A stretch of DNA of 5,218 nucleotides from DATDOO01 sp035293245 (GTDB taxonomy: Bacteria > Pseudomonadota > Gammaproteobacteria > Methylococcales > Methylococcaceae), in contig DATDOO010000254.1 in assembly GCA_035293245.1 (NCBI GenBank), positions 1 through 5,218 of the forward strand, given 5' to 3'. The position numbers and the translations under genes are program-made. The notes beneath the pieces are model-generated. The model did no database searches. It was not told the DNA's origin and was given only the letters and a program-made list of their open reading frames with translations. Numbering within the stretch: the first letter of the stretch is position 1; every line of letters begins with the position of its first letter. Shown here one piece after another: positions 1-5,218 of the stretch.

Positions 1-70
1 GTCCGGGTCGCGGAGGATTTGCGCCAGATGGGAAAGAATCGTGGCATGGAACCTGCTAAGTGGCTTTCAT
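1..70 (-). other. Beginning of an unidentified leftward gene with an unclear or broken start
   Basis: Downstream of the extended -10 promoter the minus strand has AGGA (78-81), then seven bases, then ATG at 68-70. That frame gives only Met-Lys-Ala-Thr before TAG at 56-58. A neighbouring frame, open from a TGA at 69-71 to the window edge, reads like real protein (LSRFHATILSHLAQILRDPD) but has no ATG, GTG or TTG. Removing one base near 59-61 would join the two as MKALSRFHATILS. A third possibility is ATG at 45-47 (MPRFFPIWRKSSATR), with AGCAGG close upstream. The options are a short leader peptide, a frameshifted gene, or the ATG-45 gene. The product is not recognised. Confidence 0.3.
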
Positions 71-105
71 GGGATTGTCCTGTTGTTTCAAAATGTTACG
101 GGCAA

Positions 106-114
106 ATTATACCA
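106..114 (-). promoter_or_regulatory. Extended -10 sigma70-type promoter firing leftwards
   Basis: The minus strand reads TGGTATAAT, a perfect TATAAT with the TG of an extended -10 element. No good TTGACA lies upstream, which is usual for extended -10 promoters. Transcription would start near position 99-100 and run towards position 1, giving a leader of about 30 bases before the AGGA site and ATG at 68-70. It lies downstream of arsM and would serve the next gene on the minus strand, not the arsenic operon. Confidence 0.6.
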
Positions 115-175
115 TGAGTTGGCTTAACTTAACGGCATTGCTCCCGGAGGGAGGGGAGACTACTTGCAATTGCTG

Positions 176-197
176 TTGCGAACGGCGACTTTCGCAA
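176..197 (-). other. Hairpin just after the arsM stop (SECIS-like position, or 3'-end stem)
   Basis: On the minus strand TTGCGAA, an eight-base loop AGTCGCCG, and TTCGCAA form a perfect 7-bp stem. The loop begins 16 bases after the TGA of arsM and has G at its second position, which fits the loose rules for bacterial selenocysteine insertion elements. No T-run follows, so it is a poor intrinsic terminator. It could also simply protect the mRNA 3' end. Confidence 0.4.
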
Positions 198-206
198 ACG
201 TCATTC

Positions 207-1328
207 TCAACAACAACAAGCCCCACCCCCGCAATCGGCAATCTGCCTTCCGCCTTTGGTTTCGCTCGCCGGGCGGCGGGTGCCGGGCGGGGCGCACCAG
301 GGGATGGGGTCGGCGAGCACCTGCGGTTCGATGCCGATGAAGTCGTGCTTGAAAGGCCCTTCGCTCAGGTAGCGGAGGGTGCGCTCGCACACGGCGATGC
401 GCTCGCCGCGTGGGAAAATATGGCCTTCGTCGTCGCGGATTTCCGCGTAAGGTCCCCGGTAGATGACCGCATGGCCCCGGTCCAGGCACTCGCGGCCGTG
501 GCCCTTGGCGGCAACCAGGGTGACGGCGCGGAATTCGATGCCTTCCACCACGCGCCAGGGTTCCGCGCTCCACTTGTCCAAACGGACACCGGCAAAACCG
601 GCTTCGGCAAAGGCACGCGCGAATTCCTGCTCCTGAAAGGCGCCGGAGAGGCAGCCGCTCCACAGTTCCGGGTCTTTTTTCAGATGGGCGGGCACCGCTT
701 CGTCGGCGACGATGTCGGATATGGCCGCGCGGCCGCCGGGCTTGAGCACGCGGAAGATTTCCCGCACCAGTTGCTGCTTGTCGCCGTCGTCCACCAGATT
801 CAGCACGCAGTTGGAAATCACCAGGTCCACCGAGTTGTCCGGGATCAACGGGCGTTTGTGCCGCTGCTCCGCCTGCCAGGCTTTCAGCCGGGTCAGGGAT
901 GCCGCGTCCGTGACCGGATGCGCGGCCAGATGGCTTTCCATGGCCTCCACGTCCAACGCAAGATCCTGAATGTAGCCCTTGGCGAAGCGCACCCGCTCGC
1001 CGCCCAGCCTTGCCGCCATTTCCGGTTGATACTTGCGCGCCAAGGCCAGCATGTCGTCGTTCATGTCCACGCCGATGACGCGCCCCTCGGGCCCGACCAA
1101 CTGCGCGGCCATGTAGCACACCTTGCCGCCGCCCGAACCCAGGTCCAGCACCGTGTCGCCGGGCAGGACGTAGCGGGACGGATCGCCGCAGCCGTAGTCC
1201 TTGTCGACGATTTCCCGCGGCAGCGCCTTCAATAGTTCGGGATCGTAGTCCACGGGACAGCACAGGGACTCCTGGCGCTCGTGAGCGCCTTCGGAATAGC
1301 GTTCGCGCACCGATTGTTCGATAAACAT
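207..1328 (-). CDS. arsM: Arsenosugar-pathway arsenite methyltransferase (ArsM-type), SAM-dependent
   Basis: A 373-residue cytosolic class I methyltransferase that should transfer methyl groups from S-adenosylmethionine to trivalent arsenic, supplying dimethylarsenic to ArsS. Seen in the sequence: the SAM-binding motif VLDLGSGGGKV at residues 60-70, the acidic GVDMNDDM at 86-93, and three cysteines in typical ArsM settings: DYGCGDP (C47), ISNCVLNLV (C174) and ELWSGCLSGA (C226). These would be the arsenite ligands. An insertion of about 45 residues (roughly 115-160) separates the SAM-binding part from the C174 motif. The C-terminal part (about 275-345) is an accessory domain, and the tail is glycine/cysteine-rich, ending CGGGACCC. 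The ATG is well supported by AAGGAG eight bases upstream. It lies 29 bases after arsS, so the two are co-transcribed. The stop is TGA, followed by one Glu codon and a second TGA; a selenocysteine end is possible but unproven. The family call is firm; the exact substrate is inferred from family and neighbour. Confidence 0.9.
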   Translation of the reverse strand: MFIEQSVRERYSEGAHERQESLCCPVDYDPELLKALPREIVDKDYGCGDPSRYVLPGDTVLDLGSGGGKVCYMAAQLVGPEGRVIGVDMNDDMLALARKYQPEMAARLGGERVRFAKGYIQDLALDVEAMESHLAAHPVTDAASLTRLKAWQAEQRHKRPLIPDNSVDLVISNCVLNLVDDGDKQQLVREIFRVLKPGGRAAISDIVADEAVPAHLKKDPELWSGCLSGAFQEQEFARAFAEAGFAGVRLDKWSAEPWRVVEGIEFRAVTLVAAKGHGRECLDRGHAVIYRGPYAEIRDDEGHIFPRGERIAVCERTLRYLSEGPFKHDFIGIEPQVLADPIPWCAPPGTRRPASETKGGRQIADCGGGACCC

Positions 1329-1336
1329 GGGAGTTG

Positions 1337-1342
1337 CTCCTT
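1337..1342 (-). promoter_or_regulatory. Ribosome binding site of arsM
   Basis: AAGGAG on the minus strand lies eight bases before the arsM ATG, inside the 29-base gap after the arsS TGA. It is a near-perfect Shine-Dalgarno sequence at ideal spacing, fixes the arsM start, and implies strong independent translation of arsM within the shared transcript. Confidence 0.9.
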
Positions 1343-1357
1343 ACGAGGGGTCAAAGT

Positions 1358-2380
1358 TCATTTTGTCCGGCCCAGCGCCCCGCCGCAGCCGCTGCCGTTA
1401 CCGGCGGTGCAGCCGTAACAATGAGCGGCGGCGGCGATGGGCGCATTCTTCAAGCTGTACGGGTTCAGAGCGCCGACAGCCGGCGCGGTGTCGCCGCCGC
1501 CCAACGGCAGGCCGAGCATCTGGTTGAAATCGCAATCATAGACCAGCCCTTGCCAGTCCACGCTGACCAGGCTGCGGCACATCACCCGCTCCAGGTTCTC
1601 CGCGCGGTGGGCAGCGCGCAGCCGATCCAGGTAAGCGTGGAATCCACCCCGGGAAATCAGCATGCTGCCGAAACGCTGGATGGGCATGTTGGCCAGGGCG
1701 TAAAGCCGGTTGAAGACAATGCCGTAACGCGCCCTAAGTTCGCGGCGGTAGGCCTCTTCCAGTTCCGCCTGGGGCGGCGGCAACACGGCGCCTTGCGGGT
1801 TGTAGACCAGATTGAGGATCCGCTCCGATTCTTCCGCCCCGTAGCCCAGCGCATTGAGCTTGTGCAGGGCGCGAAGGCTCGCCTCGAAAACGCCGTTGCC
1901 GCGCTGGCGGTCCACATTGTCTTCCAGGTAGCAGGGCAAGGACGCCACAACCTCCACCCCTTGCGCGGCCAGGAAATCCGCCAGGTCTTCGTAGCCCGGT
2001 TCCTCCAGGATGGTGAGGTTGCAGCGGTCGATGACCTTCAGGCCCATTCCGCGCGCCGCTTCTACCAGATAACGGAAATGCGGATTCATCTCCGGCGCAC
2101 CGCCGGTGAGGTCCAGCACTGCGGCGCCGGAGCGCCGCAGGAAATCCAGCACCTGATCCACCGTATCCCGCTCCATGGACTCCGTCCGCGACGGGCCGGC
2201 GTTGACGTGGCAATGCAGGCAGGACTGGTTGCAGCGGTAGCCGAGGTTCACCTGCACCGTCTCCAGGCCATACCGTGCCATGGCGGGGAAATCCGAAGGG
2301 TGCAAAAGGGGCAGGCAGGCGTGCATGGAGCGAAGTTTCCGTATCGATTTGCCGATCAGTCGCGGCGATGCCGGAAACAT
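1358..2380 (-). CDS. arsS: Arsenosugar biosynthesis radical SAM protein ArsS
   Basis: A 340-residue radical SAM enzyme of the ArsS family (radical SAM core plus the DUF3641-type C-terminal domain). Known family role: it cleaves S-adenosylmethionine and couples the 5'-deoxyadenosyl radical to dimethylarsenic, giving dimethylarsinoyl-deoxyadenosine, the precursor of arsenosugars. Seen here: QVNLGYRCNQSCLHCHVNAG with the iron-sulfur CxxxCxxC (C50, C54, C57), the TGGAPE SAM-binding motif at 92-97, further cysteines at C268 and C283, and the family's diagnostic C-terminal motif CYGCTAGNGSGCGGAL (C321, C324, C332), which probably binds an auxiliary cluster. Some relatives carry selenocysteine in this tail; here every position is cysteine. 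It is the first gene of the operon with arsM. The start is uncertain: ATG at 2380 lacks a well-spaced ribosome site, while ATG at 2326 (MHACLPLLHPSDFP) matches the usual N-terminus and has GGAAA about 10 bases upstream, so a 322-residue protein is equally likely. Confidence 0.93.
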   Translation of the reverse strand: MFPASPRLIGKSIRKLRSMHACLPLLHPSDFPAMARYGLETVQVNLGYRCNQSCLHCHVNAGPSRTESMERDTVDQVLDFLRRSGAAVLDLTGGAPEMNPHFRYLVEAARGMGLKVIDRCNLTILEEPGYEDLADFLAAQGVEVVASLPCYLEDNVDRQRGNGVFEASLRALHKLNALGYGAEESERILNLVYNPQGAVLPPPQAELEEAYRRELRARYGIVFNRLYALANMPIQRFGSMLISRGGFHAYLDRLRAAHRAENLERVMCRSLVSVDWQGLVYDCDFNQMLGLPLGGGDTAPAVGALNPYSLKNAPIAAAAHCYGCTAGNGSGCGGALGRTK

Positions 2381-2480
2381 TACAAGCGGGAACGCCCCCT
2401 GTCACGGAAACGCACTCATGGCGTTTTCCCAATGACGGTTTTAAATTCCATCAGTGGACCGCGTTAGATTTCCAATCCGT
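2381..2480. other. Gap between the SAMD9-like gene and arsS, with an imperfect hairpin
   Basis: These 100 bases separate the end of the SAMD9-like gene from the first possible arsS start. An imperfect inverted repeat occupies 2406-2429 (GGAAACGC, seven-base loop, GCGTTTTCC with one bulged base). No T-run follows it on the minus strand. I see no convincing -10/-35 pair for arsS. The arsS promoter should lie here or within 2327-2380 if the shorter start is right, unless arsS depends on read-through from the gene upstream. Confidence 0.35.
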
Positions 2481-5066
2481 TTATGCCGGCTCAACCGACC
2501 AAGCCCGAAGCCCCTCGTAACTGAAGCCAAGAAAAAAGGACACTTGGCGGTTTTCATCACGTCCATAAGACATGCCAGCAGTGACAGGGACAAAGAAAGC
2601 CTTCATCTTCCACCGCAACTCAATCTCCCCAGATTGTGGAGCGTGAATTCGACTTACAACACCTTGAATGCGAAGCAGGGGCCTGGTGTTGCTCCAGAAG
2701 CCGGCAGATTCATCCCACCCACCCAGTTGATCATGATGAACGAGACGACGAAGCCCCGTTCCCTCTCCAAGCCATTCAAAGCTGCGAGTTCGATCCCGGC
2801 GGAAACCAGCCTTCGTCCGGCATATCTCAATGTTACGCTGTGCGTCATTAGCCGCAATCGCGGAACCGTCCAAAGCCTCTAGGACCTTTAATACATAGAG
2901 ATAATAGATGGCATCAAGTGAATCACCGCGCATACGCCAAGTTGCTACACGATCAGCCGTTAAAGAAAGCGACGGCGGCGACGGCAAGAATCTTGCGCCT
3001 TGAAGCCAAAGGCGAATGTTCCTGTCGTCATCAGGTTCCTGTTGGATATTCGCTTCGAGCAGATCGAGCGATCGCTGCAAATGCTTCGGCGGCATCTTGT
3101 CCCACTTCCGTTCATAGCGGGCAAGTTGAAGCCATACGATCTGTCGCCGAATCGGTGGCGCATGGACGAGCAGTTGGCCACCAGGCGCCTTTCGTTGCAG
3201 TAATTGATCCCATCGCTGCAAGGCCTGATCGGTAGCGCCATAGAGCACGTCCAGATCGGCCCTACATTTGTCCTCATATTCGCTAGGAATCTCCCCTCGG
3301 TGCTGCTCCCGAACCGTACCAAGTAAGTTCTCAACGCGCTCGAATGCCTCTCGCAGCCACGGATCAACGTTTTCCTTAGCAAGCGCCAAAACCGCATTTT
3401 GTTCGCCACGAGCGTAATCCAATACTCGAAGGGTCATCTGAGCGTCGCTAATGTACCCGTAGTCGTCGTCGGGGGCGAAATACCGGGCTTTTTCGAAAGA
3501 CTCCGACGCTCGCTTTGCGGTTGCCACGACTGATGCCAAGGACTGCCTTGCGTCGATCATCTGATAGGCAAGGTTTCGCAAGGCCATCCCCTTCATATGG
3601 TGAAGAACATGATCGTCTTCACACAGACAAATTGCGTGATCGATAGCTTCCTCCGCCTTCGTAAAGTCCTTGCGCTCGATCGAAAAATAACGCCCCAAAT
3701 GTGCCCAAAAATGTGGATTCTCCGGGAATCTATCGACGAGATGTTCAAAAAGGCGCAATCTAGCATCGGGGTTTGGAAGGTCTGTTACCAATCGTGCAAA
3801 CCTATTCTCACCGGCGAATGCGCCGCTCAATAGTTCAGCATCGTTGCGGCGGACAAAGATTTGCTCCAACACAGCCTGTAATTCGGCGGGTGGAACAGGA
3901 GTAGTCGTGCGGCAGAAATCCACGAAATCTCGCGCCAAGTCGCCGAGACGCGATTTCCAAAGACGCGTGTCGTTTGCGTTAGCACTCAACGTCAACTCAA
4001 GTATCTCGGTGCTGACTAATTGATGCACTGGACGCCAGCGGCCTTCGCTATGGTGGATAAGGAGACCACGAGCTTCGTCGCATAGGACCCGCTCAAATTG
4101 CACGGGACGATTCTGTGGCAACTGAAGCAATTTGGCAAAATGTGAGGCCGTTAAAGCCTGCTGCCCATAGTCGTAGGCCAGTGCCAGGAACTGTAAGACC
4201 TTTACCTGTGGTTCTAGAATTTTTCTGAGATGATTCTGCACATAGGGCCTGAGGCCCGTGAATTCGACGTCAAAAGCAGCTAGTCCAAAAAGAAATGCGG
4301 TGCGGCCTGCGGCTGGGCCAGAAGCGACTCGGTCGATGTAGTACCGTCGCGAGGATGCTTCGTGATGGAGCGCTACACGAAAGCGCTCGTTTTCGCCCGT
4401 GGTTAACTGCGCACGGACAAATGTGCTTCGGTGGCCAAGTGTCGGAGTGTTATAGCGACGCAAGACTTGAAGCAATACGAAGGGTAAGTGTTTTGAGGTT
4501 AATAGGTTTGCCAGATTGTCCGCGTCTGTCTCTGGGACATCACCTCCTTCACGGAGGATTAGAACGGCTTTTCCGGTCAACTGGTATATCCACGCAATCC
4601 GCTCAGCAGTTTTTCGTGCTACACACCGCCGGAGAACAACCGTTGGATACTTCCGATGAAGCACCCAGAGTACTCGGCGTGCGATTGTCGACCCGCCCGC
4701 ACCTGGCTCGTGGTAGAGATTCACGCGAGTAGACTGGCGTTGGTCGAGGTCCTTCTCGACAGTTCGAAGCAGTTCAGCGGTCTTGTCGCGTTCCACGTCG
4801 GCTTGCAAACCCAATTCGAACCAAGTAATTTGGCCACCTCGTAGAAAATGGCGAATAGGCTCTGTCCCATCCAGAGGTCGCATGCCAGCGGTCAGGTGAA
4901 CCAGTTCCAAGTCCTCTTCAAGGTATGTGCGATTTTCGCCTGCTATATCTTTGGGAACACTTCCAGGCAACTGCACGACATGCTCGGCCCCTAATTCCAG
5001 TACTCGCGTCTGTGCAGCAAGGCCATCCAGAAAGTCACAAACACTCATTGGCCGCAGTGACGCCAA
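2481..5066 (-). CDS. SAMD9-like STAND P-loop NTPase with TPR-like repeats and OB-like C-terminus, apparently 5'-truncated
   Basis: An 861-residue protein resembling bacterial homologues of animal SAMD9/SAMD9L, which are suspected immune or antiviral STAND-type proteins. Domains seen: a lead-in FLRGGQITWFEL (74-85); an atypical P-loop EPGAGGSTIARRVLW (120-134) that lacks the usual Walker A lysine; hydrophobic strands AVLIL (167-171) and FVLLQVL (196-202) where Walker B and later strands would lie; FLFGLAAFDVEFTGLRPYV (258-276) opening a helical, winged-helix-like region; TPR-like helices around 438-535; a conserved block with RNIRLWLQGARF (682-693) and YYLYVLKVLEALDGS (721-735); and an OB-like end (about 799-861) finishing in VSFFLGFSYEGLRAWSVE. 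The start used is TTG at 5066; ATG at 5048 (MSVCDF) is the alternative. Neither has a ribosome site, the frame stays open upstream to TAG 5154-5156, and relatives are usually much longer with an N-terminal effector domain. It is therefore probably a truncated remnant. GC content is visibly lower than in arsS/arsM, suggesting a separate origin. Activity is unknown. Confidence 0.75.
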   Translation of the reverse strand: MASLRPMSVCDFLDGLAAQTRVLELGAEHVVQLPGSVPKDIAGENRTYLEEDLELVHLTAGMRPLDGTEPIRHFLRGGQITWFELGLQADVERDKTAELLRTVEKDLDQRQSTRVNLYHEPGAGGSTIARRVLWVLHRKYPTVVLRRCVARKTAERIAWIYQLTGKAVLILREGGDVPETDADNLANLLTSKHLPFVLLQVLRRYNTPTLGHRSTFVRAQLTTGENERFRVALHHEASSRRYYIDRVASGPAAGRTAFLFGLAAFDVEFTGLRPYVQNHLRKILEPQVKVLQFLALAYDYGQQALTASHFAKLLQLPQNRPVQFERVLCDEARGLLIHHSEGRWRPVHQLVSTEILELTLSANANDTRLWKSRLGDLARDFVDFCRTTTPVPPAELQAVLEQIFVRRNDAELLSGAFAGENRFARLVTDLPNPDARLRLFEHLVDRFPENPHFWAHLGRYFSIERKDFTKAEEAIDHAICLCEDDHVLHHMKGMALRNLAYQMIDARQSLASVVATAKRASESFEKARYFAPDDDYGYISDAQMTLRVLDYARGEQNAVLALAKENVDPWLREAFERVENLLGTVREQHRGEIPSEYEDKCRADLDVLYGATDQALQRWDQLLQRKAPGGQLLVHAPPIRRQIVWLQLARYERKWDKMPPKHLQRSLDLLEANIQQEPDDDRNIRLWLQGARFLPSPPSLSLTADRVATWRMRGDSLDAIYYLYVLKVLEALDGSAIAANDAQRNIEICRTKAGFRRDRTRSFEWLGEGTGLRRLVHHDQLGGWDESAGFWSNTRPLLRIQGVVSRIHAPQSGEIELRWKMKAFFVPVTAGMSYGRDENRQVSFFLGFSYEGLRAWSVEPA

Positions 5067-5082
5067 CTCGTACTGTGCTAAG

Positions 5083-5095
5083 CCGGCGAAGCCGG
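5083..5095. repeat. Short GC-rich hairpin near the truncated 5' end
   Basis: CCGGC, GAA, GCCGG forms a 5-bp stem with a three-base loop, and the AAGCCGG unit occurs twice in tandem across it. It lies upstream of the TTG start of the SAMD9-like gene, in the stretch whose coding status is doubtful. It may belong to intergenic or mobile-element DNA instead of the gene. Confidence 0.3.
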
Positions 5096-5135
5096 AACCA
5101 AACAGGCTAAAGTCATCGTAGTGTTCCTCGGCTGT

Positions 5136-5147
5136 GGAAGGGGGAAG
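5136..5147 (+). promoter_or_regulatory. Ribosome binding site of the right-edge gene
   Basis: GGAAGGGGGAAG lies just upstream of ATG 5150 and offers purine-rich Shine-Dalgarno pairing at a usable distance. It decides the start of the right-edge gene and supports plus-strand coding there over an upstream extension of the minus-strand gene. Confidence 0.5.
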
Positions 5148-5149
5148 TG

Positions 5150-5218
5150 ATGACTACCACAATCTTGACCGATCGCTATCGTGATCGACTCCACGGTGTA
5201 CTGAATTGCTATGACCGC
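5150..5218 (+). CDS. Start of an unidentified plus-strand gene, cut by the window edge
   Basis: An open frame begins at ATG 5150 and runs without a stop to the window end, giving 23 residues that begin MTTTILTDRYRDRLHG and continue VLNCYDR. A purine-rich GGAAGGGGGAAG stretch immediately upstream is a good ribosome binding site. The pattern 'RYRDRL.GVLNCYDR' resembles the N-terminus of a family of bacterial hypothetical proteins that I recall but cannot name or assign a function; that memory should be treated as weak. It is divergent from the SAMD9-like gene and its first codons overlap the stop that closes the latter's upstream frame. This position makes it a candidate for the element or rearrangement that cut that gene. 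Confidence 0.55.
   Translation, partial: MTTTILTDRYRDRLHGVLNCYDR

Noticed and set aside
141..158. CTCCC...GGGAG repeat downstream of arsM considered as an intrinsic terminator
   Set aside because: Only a 5-bp stem with a three-base loop and no T-run on either side, so it is too weak to call.
60..1235. Long plus-strand open frame opposite arsM (391 codons)
   Set aside because: Antisense shadow of a high-GC gene. It has low-complexity Ala/Gly/His/Val composition and no motifs, while the minus strand has clear ArsM motifs and a ribosome site.
160..1263. Minus-strand open frame of 367 codons overlapping arsM
   Set aside because: Arg/Gly/Pro-rich product typical of a shifted frame in GC-rich DNA; arsM itself occupies the correct frame.
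1358..1360. TGA stop of arsS considered as a selenocysteine codon
   Set aside because: The family's Cys/Sec positions are already filled by TGC upstream, and the read-through frame would run into the arsM ribosome site and start without any Cys-rich continuation.
1734..2432. Minus-strand open frame of 232 codons overlapping arsS, starting further upstream
   Set aside because: Wrong frame; Arg/Gly/Pro-rich and lacking the CxxxCxxC motif.
1334..2467. Long plus-strand open frame opposite arsS (377 codons)
   Set aside because: No recognisable motif, and it is antisense to a well-defined radical SAM gene with all expected cysteines.
2454..2882. Plus-strand open frame of 142 codons over the 3' end of the SAMD9-like gene
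   Set aside because: Antisense to the conserved OB-like C-terminus, with no ribosome site and no family resemblance.
2960..3409. Minus-strand open frame of 149 codons within the SAMD9-like gene
   Set aside because: Out-of-frame shadow; the containing frame is continuous and shows conserved family blocks across the same stretch.

Overview
The window looks like chromosomal DNA of a GC-rich bacterium, most likely a proteobacterium. This is an inference from the high-GC codon usage of the left-hand genes and the kinds of genes present. Nothing in the window fixes the genus. Three sizeable genes lie on the minus strand, and a fourth gene starts on the plus strand at the right edge.

Layout from left to right. 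Positions 1-206 lie downstream of the arsenic genes. They hold a strong extended -10 promoter that fires leftwards, a ribosome binding site with a four-codon reading frame, and the beginning of an unidentified leftward gene that runs off the window. Positions 207-1328 encode an ArsM-type arsenic methyltransferase, and 1358-2380 encode the radical SAM enzyme ArsS. In transcription order arsS comes first and arsM follows 29 bases later behind a perfect AAGGAG site, so they form a two-gene operon. Together they fit the known arsenosugar route: ArsM methylates arsenite to dimethylarsenic, and ArsS joins that arsenic to the 5'-deoxyadenosyl group of S-adenosylmethionine. No arsR, pump or arsenate reductase is in view.

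Positions 2481-5066 hold a separate, less GC-rich minus-strand gene for a large P-loop protein. It resembles the C-terminal two-thirds of the SAMD9-like STAND NTPases (P-loop domain, helical/TPR region, C-terminal OB-like domain), a group suspected of antiviral or immune roles. It appears to have lost its 5' part: the start has no ribosome binding site, and the open frame continues upstream only to a TAG at 5154-5156. That is where a plus-strand gene with a good ribosome binding site begins (ATG at 5150). The simplest reading is an accessory region in which an insertion or rearrangement cut a defence-like gene beside a metal-resistance operon.

The most unusual detail is the 3' end of arsM. 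It reads Cys-Cys-Cys-TGA-Glu-TGA, and a 7-bp hairpin follows the first TGA at a distance suitable for a bacterial selenocysteine insertion element. Whether this is a hidden selenoprotein end or an ordinary stop with a chance hairpin cannot be settled from this window alone.
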